Source: Candidatus Woesearchaeota archaeon (GTDB lineage: Archaea > Nanobdellota > Nanobdellia > Woesearchaeales > SM23-78). Taken from it: a stretch of DNA of 35,456 nt. The translations under genes were made by a program, and so were the position numbers. Of the stretch, positions 8,207 to 15,801 are shown piece after piece. Positions within the stretch are counted from its first letter, which is position 1. Every line of letters begins with the position of its first letter. The stretch is from positions 1 to 35,456 of the forward strand of contig JAFGDD010000004.1 of NCBI GenBank assembly GCA_016932315.1, given 5' to 3'. Below the pieces are notes generated by a model, which saw only the letters and a program-made list of their open reading frames with translations, had not been told where the DNA came from and did not search any database.

Positions 8207-8228
8207 TTTTTATTTTTCTAAGAAAGTT

Positions 8229-8236
8229 TTATAAAC
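8229..8236 (+). promoter_or_regulatory. TATA box for the coiled-coil gene
   Basis: TTTATAAA between tRNA-Trp and the next gene implies transcription from about 8260. That leaves a leader of roughly 20-30 bases before the GAGGTGGT ribosome site at 8278-8285. Confidence 0.5.
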
Positions 8237-8280
8237 CAGCGCAACAAGATAAGCTCACATAATATTCAGAATCATTTGAG

Positions 8281-8910
8281 GTGGTCAAAATCGGTTCAAG
8301 AGAATTCAATAAGGATATGGGCTCATACATTGGCAAGAGGCGCTTAGCAGCGAGAGGATGGATTTTTGGCAAGAAAAAGAATCTGCCATCCAAGCCTAAG
8401 CAGAAGGCAGAAATTAACCCTGATGTTGAGGTTGAGTACAAGAAGCCAGGATTATTGTCAAAGCTTTTCTCCTTCAGGAGAGGAATGATAAAGGAAGCTG
8501 AGAATTCAGAAAATCTTTCGCCAGAAGAAATGGCTAAGCTTCAAGGAATGGAGGACGAGATTGAGGATACAGAGGAGAAGATTGCCAGGAAGGAAGAGGA
8601 AGTTAAGGAAATAAAGCAGGAAGAAGAGGTCTTGGTTGAGAAAAGAGAGACTCTGCTGGCTTCGTTCTTTAACAAAATCAATTTCTTCAAGAGAAAAAAA
8701 TCTGAAGATGCAGAAACTCCTAGCGAAGAATATGTCGAGGAAGTGGCTGTTGTACCGGAAGATATTATTGAAGTAATAAAAATAGCTCATAAATGGATGG
8801 GAGAGCTTACTCCTGGCAAGAAGAGGAGCTTCAAAGCCAGCGCTGACTTCCAGAAGTACAAGCAGGTACTGGAGAAGTACAACCTCGCAAAGGAAAAGAA
8901 GGAAGAATAA
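8281..8910 (+). CDS. Coiled-coil protein of unknown function
   Basis: A 209-residue soluble protein that I do not recognise. A basic N-terminal part (to about residue 65) is followed by an acidic Glu/Lys-rich coiled coil (about 75-125), a basic patch FFNKINFFKRKK (about 129-140) and a C-terminal helical part. There is no membrane helix or signal peptide. The start is doubtful. The only classical codon at the front is GTG 8281, but the best ribosome site, GAGGTGGT (8278-8285), covers it. At the spacing seen for neighbours the start would fall on ATC at 8290. The downstream ATG at 8317 is another option. The gene follows tRNA-Trp and is convergent with ychF. Confidence 0.7.
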   Translation: MVKIGSREFNKDMGSYIGKRRLAARGWIFGKKKNLPSKPKQKAEINPDVEVEYKKPGLLSKLFSFRRGMIKEAENSENLSPEEMAKLQGMEDEIEDTEEKIARKEEEVKEIKQEEEVLVEKRETLLASFFNKINFFKRKKSEDAETPSEEYVEEVAVVPEDIIEVIKIAHKWMGELTPGKKRSFKASADFQKYKQVLEKYNLAKEKKEE

Positions 8911-8923
8911 GTTTTTTTCAGTA

Positions 8924-8948
8924 AGGCGCGCCGACGTTGAAGGCGCCT
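8924..8948. terminator. Hairpin between convergent genes
   Basis: AGGCGC (8924-8929) and GCGCCT (8943-8948) form a 6-bp GC stem around a 13-base loop. It is flanked by T-runs at 8912-8918 and 8962-8968 and lies between the convergent genes ending at 8910 and 9003. A terminator role for one or both directions is inferred. Confidence 0.4.
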
Positions 8949-9002
8949 AAAATTATTTCGTTTTTTTCTAATTTTTGTTTAATAAGAATCAATCTCTCTT
9001 TT

Positions 9003-10211
9003 TTATTTGCTTGTTATTATCTCTATTACGTCGCCGTTGTTGAGAACATGCTCCTTGCCTAATGCCCTCTTTGTTTTCACGTCGATAGCTTTCACAAAAT
9101 TATCTCCCAGGTCTGTGTGTATCTTGTAGGCAAAGTCAAGTGCTGTGCTACCTTGCTTTAACAAGAAGCAGTCTGGCAGTACATTGCCGTCTTTATCTGC
9201 TAGTTTATTAACTCCCCCAGGGAATATTGTTATGAGCTTCAATAATCCAAACACTGTGGCGTTAAGGACTGACTGCACACCGGTTCCTTCAACATATTTT
9301 TCAAGAACATTGGCTTTTATGAAGTTAAGCGCTTGCTTCTGCTTGTCTGAAAGCTTTGCTTCTCCTTCTGGCGTTATCTTGAAGTCAGTATCTCCAGGAA
9401 TGTATTTTATCAGTCCGTGCTTATTAGCTTCTTTAAGAGCCAGTTCTGATTCTGCGCTGCATGGAATTATCGAGAGGTGGGGAAAGTCTGCTCTTAATCT
9501 TAGATAATTGTCCTTTGCTCCTGGCACGTCCATCTTGTTGGCTGCTATTATCATAGGCTTTGTTCTCTTCCTCAGGTAAGATGCTAGCTTGAACAAATCA
9601 TCTTCTGTCCATTGAATTACTATCTTATCAGCGAGGTTGAGCTCTTTCAAAGCTGCTTTCATCATCTCCTCATCAACGCCTAAGCCGCCAAGTTGCTTTG
9701 CAAGCACTCTCTGGACTATTGAATGCTCTTGCTGTATCTGCCTTGCAAGCCTTTCCCAGCCCTTGTTCAATATGCCAAAGTACCAGTGGTCAAGCTCAAC
9801 TTCCAGGAATTTTATATCATTAGCAGGATCATAGCTTAATGGTCTTACAGGCTCTCCTTTCTCATTAGTGCCTCCGCTAACATCAATAACATGAATCAAG
9901 GCGTCTGCCTGGTTTAAGTCATTCAGGAACTGGTTACCCATGCCCTTGCCCTCATGAGCCCCAGGAACCAAGCCAGCAACATCTATCAAGTCAATAGGCA
10001 CGAACCTGTTGTGGTCAACGCAATAGCCGACGCGGGGATTGCACTGGGTGTTAAAGAACTTGTCAACACAAGGGATTCTCACAAATCCTATTCCGTGGTT
10101 AGGCTTAATAGTAACGAAAGGATAATTAGCTATTTCTATGCTTGCCAAGGTCATTGACTTGAAAAAAGTCGATTTCCCCACGTTCGCCTTGCCCACAATG
10201 CCTACAATCAT
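9003..10211 (-). CDS. ychF: YchF/OLA1-family redox-regulated ATPase/GTPase with TGS domain
   Basis: A 402-residue P-loop protein of the OBG/YchF group. The G1 motif GKANVGKST is at residues 7-15, the switch II region DVAGLVPGAHEGKGMGNQFL near 77-96, and the G4 motif AANKMD near 220-225. The last 60 or so residues form a TGS domain (LDFAYKIHTDLGDNFVKAID), linking it to RNA or ribosome binding. Archaeal YchF-like proteins of about 390-400 residues have the same order. These proteins bind the ribosome and have roles in translation and stress. The ATG at 10211 has a TATA-like TTTTTATAG about 22-30 bases upstream, so it is probably leaderless. Confidence 0.92.
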   Translation of the reverse strand: MIVGIVGKANVGKSTFFKSMTLASIEIANYPFVTIKPNHGIGFVRIPCVDKFFNTQCNPRVGYCVDHNRFVPIDLIDVAGLVPGAHEGKGMGNQFLNDLNQADALIHVIDVSGGTNEKGEPVRPLSYDPANDIKFLEVELDHWYFGILNKGWERLARQIQQEHSIVQRVLAKQLGGLGVDEEMMKAALKELNLADKIVIQWTEDDLFKLASYLRKRTKPMIIAANKMDVPGAKDNYLRLRADFPHLSIIPCSAESELALKEANKHGLIKYIPGDTDFKITPEGEAKLSDKQKQALNFIKANVLEKYVEGTGVQSVLNATVFGLLKLITIFPGGVNKLADKDGNVLPDCFLLKQGSTALDFAYKIHTDLGDNFVKAIDVKTKRALGKEHVLNNGDVIEIITSK

Positions 10212-10282
10212 AAGAATAAGGAAAATTGAAGGCTATAAAAAGCTTATCAATAAATTGGGGTGCATTAAAAATCTTAATCTTC

Positions 10283-10448
10283 CAAAAAGCCGCCGCAACC
10301 TGCAACATGTGCGACGAAGTTCACAGGGTGAACGAGTTGCACTGTGGTTGCTTTCACAAAAATCTGCTGATTTTTGGGACTCGAAAAACCATATGTTTTT
10401 TGTTGAGCCGGGGGTTGGCCCCTGCGGGGTGGCTAAGGCGGCTTTTTG
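10283..10448. ncRNA. Candidate structured RNA or palindromic element 2
   Basis: A 12-bp perfect closing stem, CAAAAAGCCGCC (10283-10294) with GGCGGCTTTTTG (10437-10448), encloses nested hairpins. They are GCAACC/GGTTGC (10295-10300, 10346-10351), GCAAC/GTTGC (10302-10306, 10336-10340), GTTCAC-agg-GTGAAC (10319-10333), AAAAATC-tgct-GATTTTT (10358-10375) and a GC-rich hairpin within 10410-10433. The core CCCCTGCGGGGTG also occurs in element 3. It lies upstream of both ychF (minus) and tRNA-Gly (plus), outside their inferred promoters, so it is not a simple terminator. No known RNA family was recognised. Confidence 0.55.
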
Positions 10449-10471
10449 AACGCATTCATAAACTCCAATAA

Positions 10472-10479
10472 ATTTAAAA
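10472..10479 (+). promoter_or_regulatory. TATA box for tRNA-Gly
   Basis: ATTTAAAA lies 26-33 bases before tRNA-Gly (10505), the same spacing as at tRNA-Trp and tRNA-Phe. Confidence 0.6.
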
Positions 10480-10504
10480 GAACGCTTATTTTCTCGGGTT
10501 TTGC

Positions 10505-10724
10505 GCAGCCGTGGTGTAGTGGCTATCATTCGAGCTTCCCACAGATTTTTGCTAAAAATCTCGTAATGCTCAAAAGCAAAAGCTTTTGGCACCACGAAAT
10601 CTGGTTAAGATTTCGCTGGAAAGCGTTCAAGTGAGGTATTTGCTTTGCAAAATCTCACTGACCTGACGAAAAAGTAAAAATCTAGAAAGAGCTTGCGACT
10701 CGGGTTCAAATCCCGGCGGCTGCA
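10505..10724 (+). tRNA. tRNA-Gly (CCC anticodon) with long intron
   Basis: Exons are 10505-10541 and 10690-10724. The acceptor GCAGCCG pairs with CGGCTGC (10717-10723), the T-arm is TCGGG-TTCAAAT-CCCGG, and the D-arm is GTGTAGTGGCTATCAT. The anticodon stem CGAGC/GCTTG surrounds loop TT-CCC-A, giving anticodon CCC at 10538-10540. The discriminator is A and no CCA is encoded. A BHB supports cutting at 37/38. 10536-10539 pairs with 10684-10687 (one C-A mismatch), the bulges are C36-A37|C and A-G|A38, and an inner 8-bp helix AGATTTTT/AAAAATCT (10543-10550, 10676-10683) continues into the intron. Confidence 0.92.
10542..10689 (+). other. 148-nt tRNA-Gly intron, hairpin-rich
   Basis: The intron is closed by AGATTTTT/AAAAATCT. 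It contains AGATTTTT-gct-AAAAATCT near its 5' end, CAAAAGC-aaa-GCTTTTG, CGAAATC/GATTTCG, CGCT-ggaa-AGCG and GTGAG/CTCAC. It has no open frame. The hairpins resemble in style those of the intergenic elements at 10283 and 24024, especially the AAAAATC/GATTTTT unit. It is long for a DPANN tRNA intron. It may be a host tRNA intron invaded by, or related to, the structured elements; that is inference. Confidence 0.75.
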
Positions 10725-10771
10725 TTTATTTTTTCAAAACATTTATTAATATTCAGATTCTAAACCAGGTT

Positions 10772-11104
10772 ATGGGTTTCATCGGCAAGATTTTCGCTAT
10801 TGCAATGCTTCCTCTCAGCATAATAATGGTTCTTGAGTCGCTCGGAGTTTTCACATTGGATTTTCCTTTCAACAAGATAATCATTGCCAGCGTGCTAATG
10901 ATTACATTGCAAGTTCTTACTCTGCTATTCCTGAAGATAAACCATGGCAGGCTCGGAATTATGCAGTACTTGACAGCAGGCATATTCATAGTGGTGGCTT
11001 TGATAGCTACTTTCTCAGATTTTGTAAGCTTCCTGCCAGAAGACAAGCTTCACCTGGCCCTTGGCATGGTCATGTTCGTAGAAGCATTGTATGCGCTGCA
11101 CTGA
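10772..11104 (+). CDS. Small four-helix membrane protein
   Basis: A 110-residue integral membrane protein with about four transmembrane helices (roughly residues 5-24, 33-53, 64-84 and 88-108) and very short loops. I recognise no family, and no catalytic or transport motif is visible. TATA-like TTTATTAAT at 10741-10749 is 23-31 bases before the ATG, so the message should be leaderless. The shadow frame on the other strand is rejected because this one has the promoter and a clean hydrophobicity pattern. Confidence 0.65.
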   Translation: MGFIGKIFAIAMLPLSIIMVLESLGVFTLDFPFNKIIIASVLMITLQVLTLLFLKINHGRLGIMQYLTAGIFIVVALIATFSDFVSFLPEDKLHLALGMVMFVEALYALH

Positions 11105-11208
11105 ATAAAATCAGAGGAATAATTTAATAAAAAAGAATTTATTCTTCCTCGGCAAACTTCTTTATTGCGCTCAGAAACATAGTTTCTGGCACACCAAAAA
11201 ATTCGCTT

Positions 11209-11358
11209 TCATTCTTCTTCAGCGAATTTTTTGATTGCTTCCCAGTTCTCTGCAATAAGCTTTGCTTTTCCCTTGCCGAACTGGAACGGAAACTTGTCGT
11301 TCTCATCTCTCTTCAGGATAATCATCTTGTTGCCTTTGAATTCTCCGTACTCTATCAT
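11209..11358 (-). CDS. Small acidic-tailed protein, 49 aa
   Basis: A short gene on the minus strand coding for 49 residues that begin MIEYGEFKGNK and end WEAIKKFAEEE. The ATG at 11358 is preceded by a strong AAGGGTGAT ribosome site 5 bases upstream. The FPFQFGKGKAKLI centre suggests a compact alpha/beta fold. I recall similar roughly 50-residue proteins in other archaea but no function. It lies between two plus-strand genes and is divergent from rfcL. Downstream, 11139-11173 encodes a near copy of its C-terminal residues in another frame (see findings). Confidence 0.7.
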   Translation of the reverse strand: MIEYGEFKGNKMIILKRDENDKFPFQFGKGKAKLIAENWEAIKKFAEEE

Positions 11359-11461
11359 AACATATCACCCTTATTTTATTCCAAGACAAAGTGTTTCTTT
11401 TTAAAAGTTGTTGTTTTCGTTTCAATAACCTTAATAAATCAATCATGTTTTCTTTAACTCT

Positions 11462-12676
11462 ATGAAAGAGGAATCTGTATCATGGGTGAAGAAGTACAAT
11501 CCTAAGAAACTTAGTGATGTTGACGGCTTGGACTTAGCTATTGCAGAGCTTGGCAAGTTTGTTACACGCTTCAAGAAAGGCAAAGCGTTAATGCTTTATG
11601 GCTCAAGCGGCGGAGGAAAGACCAGCAGCGTTTATGCCTTGGCGCATGAATTAGGATATGAGCTTATTGAGATTAATGCCAGCGATTCAAGGAATGCTGA
11701 CCAAATTGATTCTTTATTAGGCAATGCTTCCAAGCAGATGAGCTTGTTCTTCAAGAGCAAAATCATCCTTGTCGACGAGCTTGACGGTATCGCAGGAAGA
11801 GAAGACAGAGGGGGAGTTCAGGCCATTCTTAGGCTTATTGAGTCAAGCACTTTCCCGATTATTCTGATAGCTAACGATCCTTATAATGAGAAGCTTAGCA
11901 GCTTGAGAAAAAAATCAGTAATGATTGAGTTCAGGACAAGGCCTTACACTAGCATAATAAAGGTTCTGAAGCATATTTGTTCTGAAGAAAAAATAAAGTA
12001 TGATGAAGAGGCTCTTGCAATGCTTGCAAGGCGTGCAGGCGGCGACATGAGGGCTGCTATTAATGACTTGCAAAGCTTGGCTGCTGACGACAGGAAGCTC
12101 ACCCGCAAAGAAGTCGAGGATTATGGTGACAGGGACAGGACAGAGAACATAATACAAGCCATGGTAAAAGTTTTCAAGACAACAGATATTGATGTTGCTC
12201 TCAAGGCCTTTGACAACGTTGATGAAGACCTGGACAAGATTTTCCTATGGATGGATGAGAATCTCCCGCGTGAGTACACCAAACCTGCTGATTTAGCCAG
12301 AGGGTTCGAAGCATTAAGCCAAGCAGACATCTTCAAGGGCAGGATTATGCGATGGCAGTATTACAGGTTTTATGTTTACTGCTACAACCTCCTGAGCGCA
12401 GGAGTCGCTCTGGCCAAGGACGAGAAGTACAAGAGCTTTATCAGCTACAAACCAACTTCGAGGATATTGAAGCTATGGATTGCTAAGCAGAAAAACCTTA
12501 AAAAGAAGGCTATTGCAGAGAAGATTGGCGAGAAGACTCACACCAGCACCAAACGGGCATTGCGGGATACGCTTCCTTATTTAAGGCCTGTTTTCAAGCA
12601 CAGCAAAAAAGAAGCAGGCAAGCTTGCTGATTATCTTGACCTTGATAATGAGCAGGCAGAGTGGATGGGAGGGTAA
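11462..12676 (+). CDS. rfcL: Replication factor C large subunit (clamp loader)
   Basis: A 404-residue AAA+ ATPase that, with the small RFC subunit, loads the PCNA sliding clamp in archaeal DNA replication. Walker A is GSSGGGKT (residues 47-54), a variant of GPPGTGKT. Walker B is ILVDELD (102-108). Sensor regions include LIANDPY and RRAGGDMRAAINDLQSL. The collar domain follows. Family members are often 400-500 residues; this one lacks the long acidic PIP-box tail of larger homologues, though it ends in a short acidic part. A TATA-like TTAATAAAT near 11431 fits a leaderless ATG. It is followed directly by the symporter gene. Confidence 0.93.
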   Translation: MKEESVSWVKKYNPKKLSDVDGLDLAIAELGKFVTRFKKGKALMLYGSSGGGKTSSVYALAHELGYELIEINASDSRNADQIDSLLGNASKQMSLFFKSKIILVDELDGIAGREDRGGVQAILRLIESSTFPIILIANDPYNEKLSSLRKKSVMIEFRTRPYTSIIKVLKHICSEEKIKYDEEALAMLARRAGGDMRAAINDLQSLAADDRKLTRKEVEDYGDRDRTENIIQAMVKVFKTTDIDVALKAFDNVDEDLDKIFLWMDENLPREYTKPADLARGFEALSQADIFKGRIMRWQYYRFYVYCYNLLSAGVALAKDEKYKSFISYKPTSRILKLWIAKQKNLKKKAIAEKIGEKTHTSTKRALRDTLPYLRPVFKHSKKEAGKLADYLDLDNEQAEWMGG

Positions 12677-12681
12677 TTAGA

Positions 12682-14040
12682 ATGAATGTTACCTTAATCG
12701 TATTAATAACCTACTTGGTGTTCATGTTCCTTATTGCATTGTACTTTTCGAGAAAAGAATCTCTTGAAGCATATTTTCTGAATAAGAAGAAAACAAGCCT
12801 GTGGCTTATGACTTTCTCTAACGTCGCCACAGTCGTAGGAGCAGGTGCTACTGTAGCAATAGTAGCAGAGGTTTATAACACAGGCATATCTTACGGATTA
12901 ATCCTTCCCGTCTCTTTCGTGATAGGAATGATCATAATGGGCATTGTATCAACGAAAATAAAAAAAGCAGGGGATAAGTACAAAGCTTATTCTATTGTTG
13001 ATTTTTTTCATAAGAGATTTGATACTAAAAACAAGTCTTTATTAGTTGTAACTCAGCTATTCTTACTGATAATATGGATTGGAATACAAGCCATTGCTTT
13101 TGCTTCTCTTGCCTCTGTTCTCGTCGGGCTGGAATATCGAATCGCTTTGTTCCTAGCAGCAGCAGTCACCATTATATACACATCAATTGGCGGATTGAAA
13201 ATTGATATAATAACTGATTTTGTGCAGTTCTGGATAATCATGATTGTCTTTATAATCATGACTTTCTTTGGCTATTCTGCTGTTGGGGGGATAAATAATC
13301 TTTTATCAAACCTACCTAGAGGTCATCTTGATCCTTTAGCATTCGGAGGCGTGAGCTGGCTGGCGGGAGCAGTTATTATGAGTGGCTTCATATACGTGGG
13401 CAATACAGGTCATTGGCAGAGGATTTTCTCAACAAAAAATCAGCAAGTGGCAAGGAAGGCATTCTTCTTATCCATTCCTTTCATAGTAATCCTAAGCATT
13501 TTTGTACTATTATTCGGGCTTGAAGCTGTTGTGTTGCTTCCGGGTCTTGGTAAGGAAACAGCTATGTTCTCGTTTATGGATGCTGTGCTTCCAAACAAAC
13601 TATTGGTTGGGCTGGGATTCGCATCAATTCTTGCAGTTATCATGTCATCTATTGACACTCTCCTGATTGGCGGTTCAACTATACTATACAAAATAATTTT
13701 TAAAGAGCAAAAAAAGAAAGTAATAATAGCAAGACTGATCACAGGACTATTTGGAATTCTTGGATTTTTGCTGGCCTTCTTAGTGCCTAACATAGTAATC
13801 CTATCCTTGCTTGTGACTTATCTTGCATTAATTTTTGTCCCACCAATATTAGGAGGTTTTTATTCAAAGAAATTCTCAGCAAACGCCAGCTTTTACTCCA
13901 TCCTCATCCCGACAATTTTATTATTCGTACTCTTCCCAATCATGGAGAAACAAACATTCATCATAACTTCACCAATAGGAATCCTTATCGCTATATTTTA
14001 CGACAAAATTTTCAAAAAACATTCTGAAAACTATGCTTAA
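12682..14040 (+). CDS. Sodium/solute symporter (SSS family)
   Basis: A 452-residue membrane protein with about 12-13 transmembrane helices. The N-terminal SRKESLEAYFLNKKKTS and the motif YTSIGGLKIDIITDFVQ are typical of the SSS family (PutP/PanF/vSGLT-like), which imports a solute with Na+. The substrate cannot be told from the sequence. A frame open from GTG 12661 overlaps rfcL, but ATG 12682 is the better start: GGGAGGGT at the rfcL stop gives a ribosome site 6 bases ahead. Translation coupling with rfcL is likely. Confidence 0.88.
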   Translation: MNVTLIVLITYLVFMFLIALYFSRKESLEAYFLNKKKTSLWLMTFSNVATVVGAGATVAIVAEVYNTGISYGLILPVSFVIGMIIMGIVSTKIKKAGDKYKAYSIVDFFHKRFDTKNKSLLVVTQLFLLIIWIGIQAIAFASLASVLVGLEYRIALFLAAAVTIIYTSIGGLKIDIITDFVQFWIIMIVFIIMTFFGYSAVGGINNLLSNLPRGHLDPLAFGGVSWLAGAVIMSGFIYVGNTGHWQRIFSTKNQQVARKAFFLSIPFIVILSIFVLLFGLEAVVLLPGLGKETAMFSFMDAVLPNKLLVGLGFASILAVIMSSIDTLLIGGSTILYKIIFKEQKKKVIIARLITGLFGILGFLLAFLVPNIVILSLLVTYLALIFVPPILGGFYSKKFSANASFYSILIPTILLFVLFPIMEKQTFIITSPIGILIAIFYDKIFKKHSENYA

Positions 14041-14098
14041 ACAGAAAACCATTATTTTTCAATAACTTTAAATAACCTTCTTCACTTATTCTCGTCTT

Positions 14099-15688
14099 AT
14101 GAGCAAGGATAAAGCTGTTGATAATAAAGAAGCTAAAAAGGAAGAAAAGAAAACCGTAAAGAATAGTGAGGATTCTGAAAAAGAGTTCCTGCAGGAACTA
14201 GTCAGCTTTATGCAGAGAAAAGGCTTCATTTGGGGTCCTGAGCCTGAGATTTATGGTGGAACAGCAGGATTCTATACTTATGCGCCGCTGGGAAAGCTGT
14301 TGAAGAACAATGTTGAGAACACTATAAGGAAGACTTTGCAGAAAGAAGAATTCTTTGAAGTTGAATGCCCGATTGTGATGGAAAAGAAAGTATGGGAAGC
14401 TTCTGGCCATCTGGGAGGATTCACTGACGCCATAATAACCTGCTCAAAGTGCAAATCAAACTTCAGATTAGACCACCTACTTAATGAGCATCCTGAGACC
14501 AAGCATTTTAAGCAGCCAGAAGAATATCTGAAGTTCATTGCAGAGAAAAAAATAAAGTGCTCAAGCTGCGGAAGTGATTTTGCTCCTGAAATTAAGAAGC
14601 ACAACCTCATGATGAAGACCACTGTAGGCATTGACCAGGAGGCCTATAACCGACCAGAAACAGCCACCACAACATACCTTCCGTTCTTAAGATTCACAGA
14701 TTTCTTCAGAAGGCAGCCTGTCTTCGGAGTGTTCCAGATAGGCAAGGCATTCAGGAACGAGATAAGCCCGAGGCAACACGTCGTAAGAGCAAGGGAATTC
14801 ACTCAGGCAGAAGCGCAGCTTTTTATCAAAAAAGAACTGAAAACTAATTTTGAGAAGTTCAAGAATGTTGAGAATGATACCCTCCCTCTTTGGGATCATA
14901 AGAGCCAGGAAGAAAAAAAAGAGCCTCACAGGATAAAGCTAAAGGATGCCCTTGAAAAAGGATTCTTCAAAAGCCCTGCGTATGCATGGGCCATAAGTGT
15001 TGCTTACAAATTATATATGAACATGGGCATACCGGCAGACAACATAAGGATGAGGCAGCACTTCCCTGACGAGAAAGCATTCTACGCAGACGACGCCTGG
15101 GACGTAGAGATAAAAACCAGAAGTTTTGGCTGGGTTGAAATGTGCGGAGTGCATGACAGGACTGATTATGATTTAAAGCAGCACGCCAAGTTCAGCGGAG
15201 CAGCGCTCGAAGCATTTGACGAAGCAACTGGACAGAAATATGTTCCTCACGTCATCGAGATAGCCTTTGGCACAGACAGGCCGGTATTTGCACTGCTGGA
15301 TAATTTCTATGATAAAAAAGAGAAAGAAGAAGGAAAAACAATTTTCAAACTTCCCTACCATCTCAGCCCAATACCAATCGCTGTTTTCCCATTGATGAAA
15401 AAAGAAGAATTAGCAGCCAAGGCAAAGCAGGTTTATGAAATGCTGCAAAAAGACTTCTTGTGCACCTATGACGAGACAGGAGCCATTGGAAGAAGATACT
15501 TACGAGCAGCAGAGGGCGGAACAGCCTTCTGCATAACCATAGACTTTGAAACCCTTGAGAAAGAAGAGCAGGACATCACAATAAGGGACAGGGACACAGA
15601 AAAGCAGGTAAGAGTCAAGATAAAAAAACTTAATGAAACATTACAAGCGCTTCTCTCGGGAGAAAAAAAGTTTGATGACTTGAAGTAA
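14099..15688 (+). CDS. glyS: Glycyl-tRNA synthetase (archaeal/eukaryotic type)
   Basis: A 529-residue class II synthetase that charges tRNA-Gly. A Lys/Glu-rich N-terminal extension (about 30 residues) precedes the catalytic core. A four-Cys zinc site has CSKC near 117-120 and CSSC near 156-159. Motif 2 is FRNEISPRQHVVRAREF and motif 3 is EIAFGTDRPVFALL. The anticodon-binding domain starts near LSPIPIAVFPL. Length is close to archaeal homologues (about 550-570). TATA-like CTTTAAATAA near 14065-14074 lies 25-34 bases before the ATG, implying a leaderless message. The tRNA-Gly at 10505 is one substrate. Confidence 0.95.
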   Translation: MSKDKAVDNKEAKKEEKKTVKNSEDSEKEFLQELVSFMQRKGFIWGPEPEIYGGTAGFYTYAPLGKLLKNNVENTIRKTLQKEEFFEVECPIVMEKKVWEASGHLGGFTDAIITCSKCKSNFRLDHLLNEHPETKHFKQPEEYLKFIAEKKIKCSSCGSDFAPEIKKHNLMMKTTVGIDQEAYNRPETATTTYLPFLRFTDFFRRQPVFGVFQIGKAFRNEISPRQHVVRAREFTQAEAQLFIKKELKTNFEKFKNVENDTLPLWDHKSQEEKKEPHRIKLKDALEKGFFKSPAYAWAISVAYKLYMNMGIPADNIRMRQHFPDEKAFYADDAWDVEIKTRSFGWVEMCGVHDRTDYDLKQHAKFSGAALEAFDEATGQKYVPHVIEIAFGTDRPVFALLDNFYDKKEKEEGKTIFKLPYHLSPIPIAVFPLMKKEELAAKAKQVYEMLQKDFLCTYDETGAIGRRYLRAAEGGTAFCITIDFETLEKEEQDITIRDRDTEKQVRVKIKKLNETLQALLSGEKKFDDLK

Positions 15689-15801
15689 AATATTTGTTTA
15701 TTTCTGCAGAGCACACCGGAGTATATTCTTAACAATAGAAAAGTATAAAAACGATTCTTAAAGATTTATCAATTACAGAGTAAAAACTTCAGGGGTGGAT
15801 T

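Noticed and set aside
8013-8207. 64-codon minus-strand frame over tRNA-Trp
   Set aside because: It overlaps the whole tRNA-Trp gene and its intron; codons are the complement of tRNA sequence.
10138-10634. Several overlapping frames on both strands around 10138-10634
   Set aside because: They cross the ychF start, structured element 2 and tRNA-Gly; none has a start signal, and the sequence is explained by helices and tRNA.
12661-12681. Start of the symporter at GTG 12661
   Set aside because: It would overlap rfcL by 16 bases without a ribosome site; ATG 12682 has GGGAGGGT in place.
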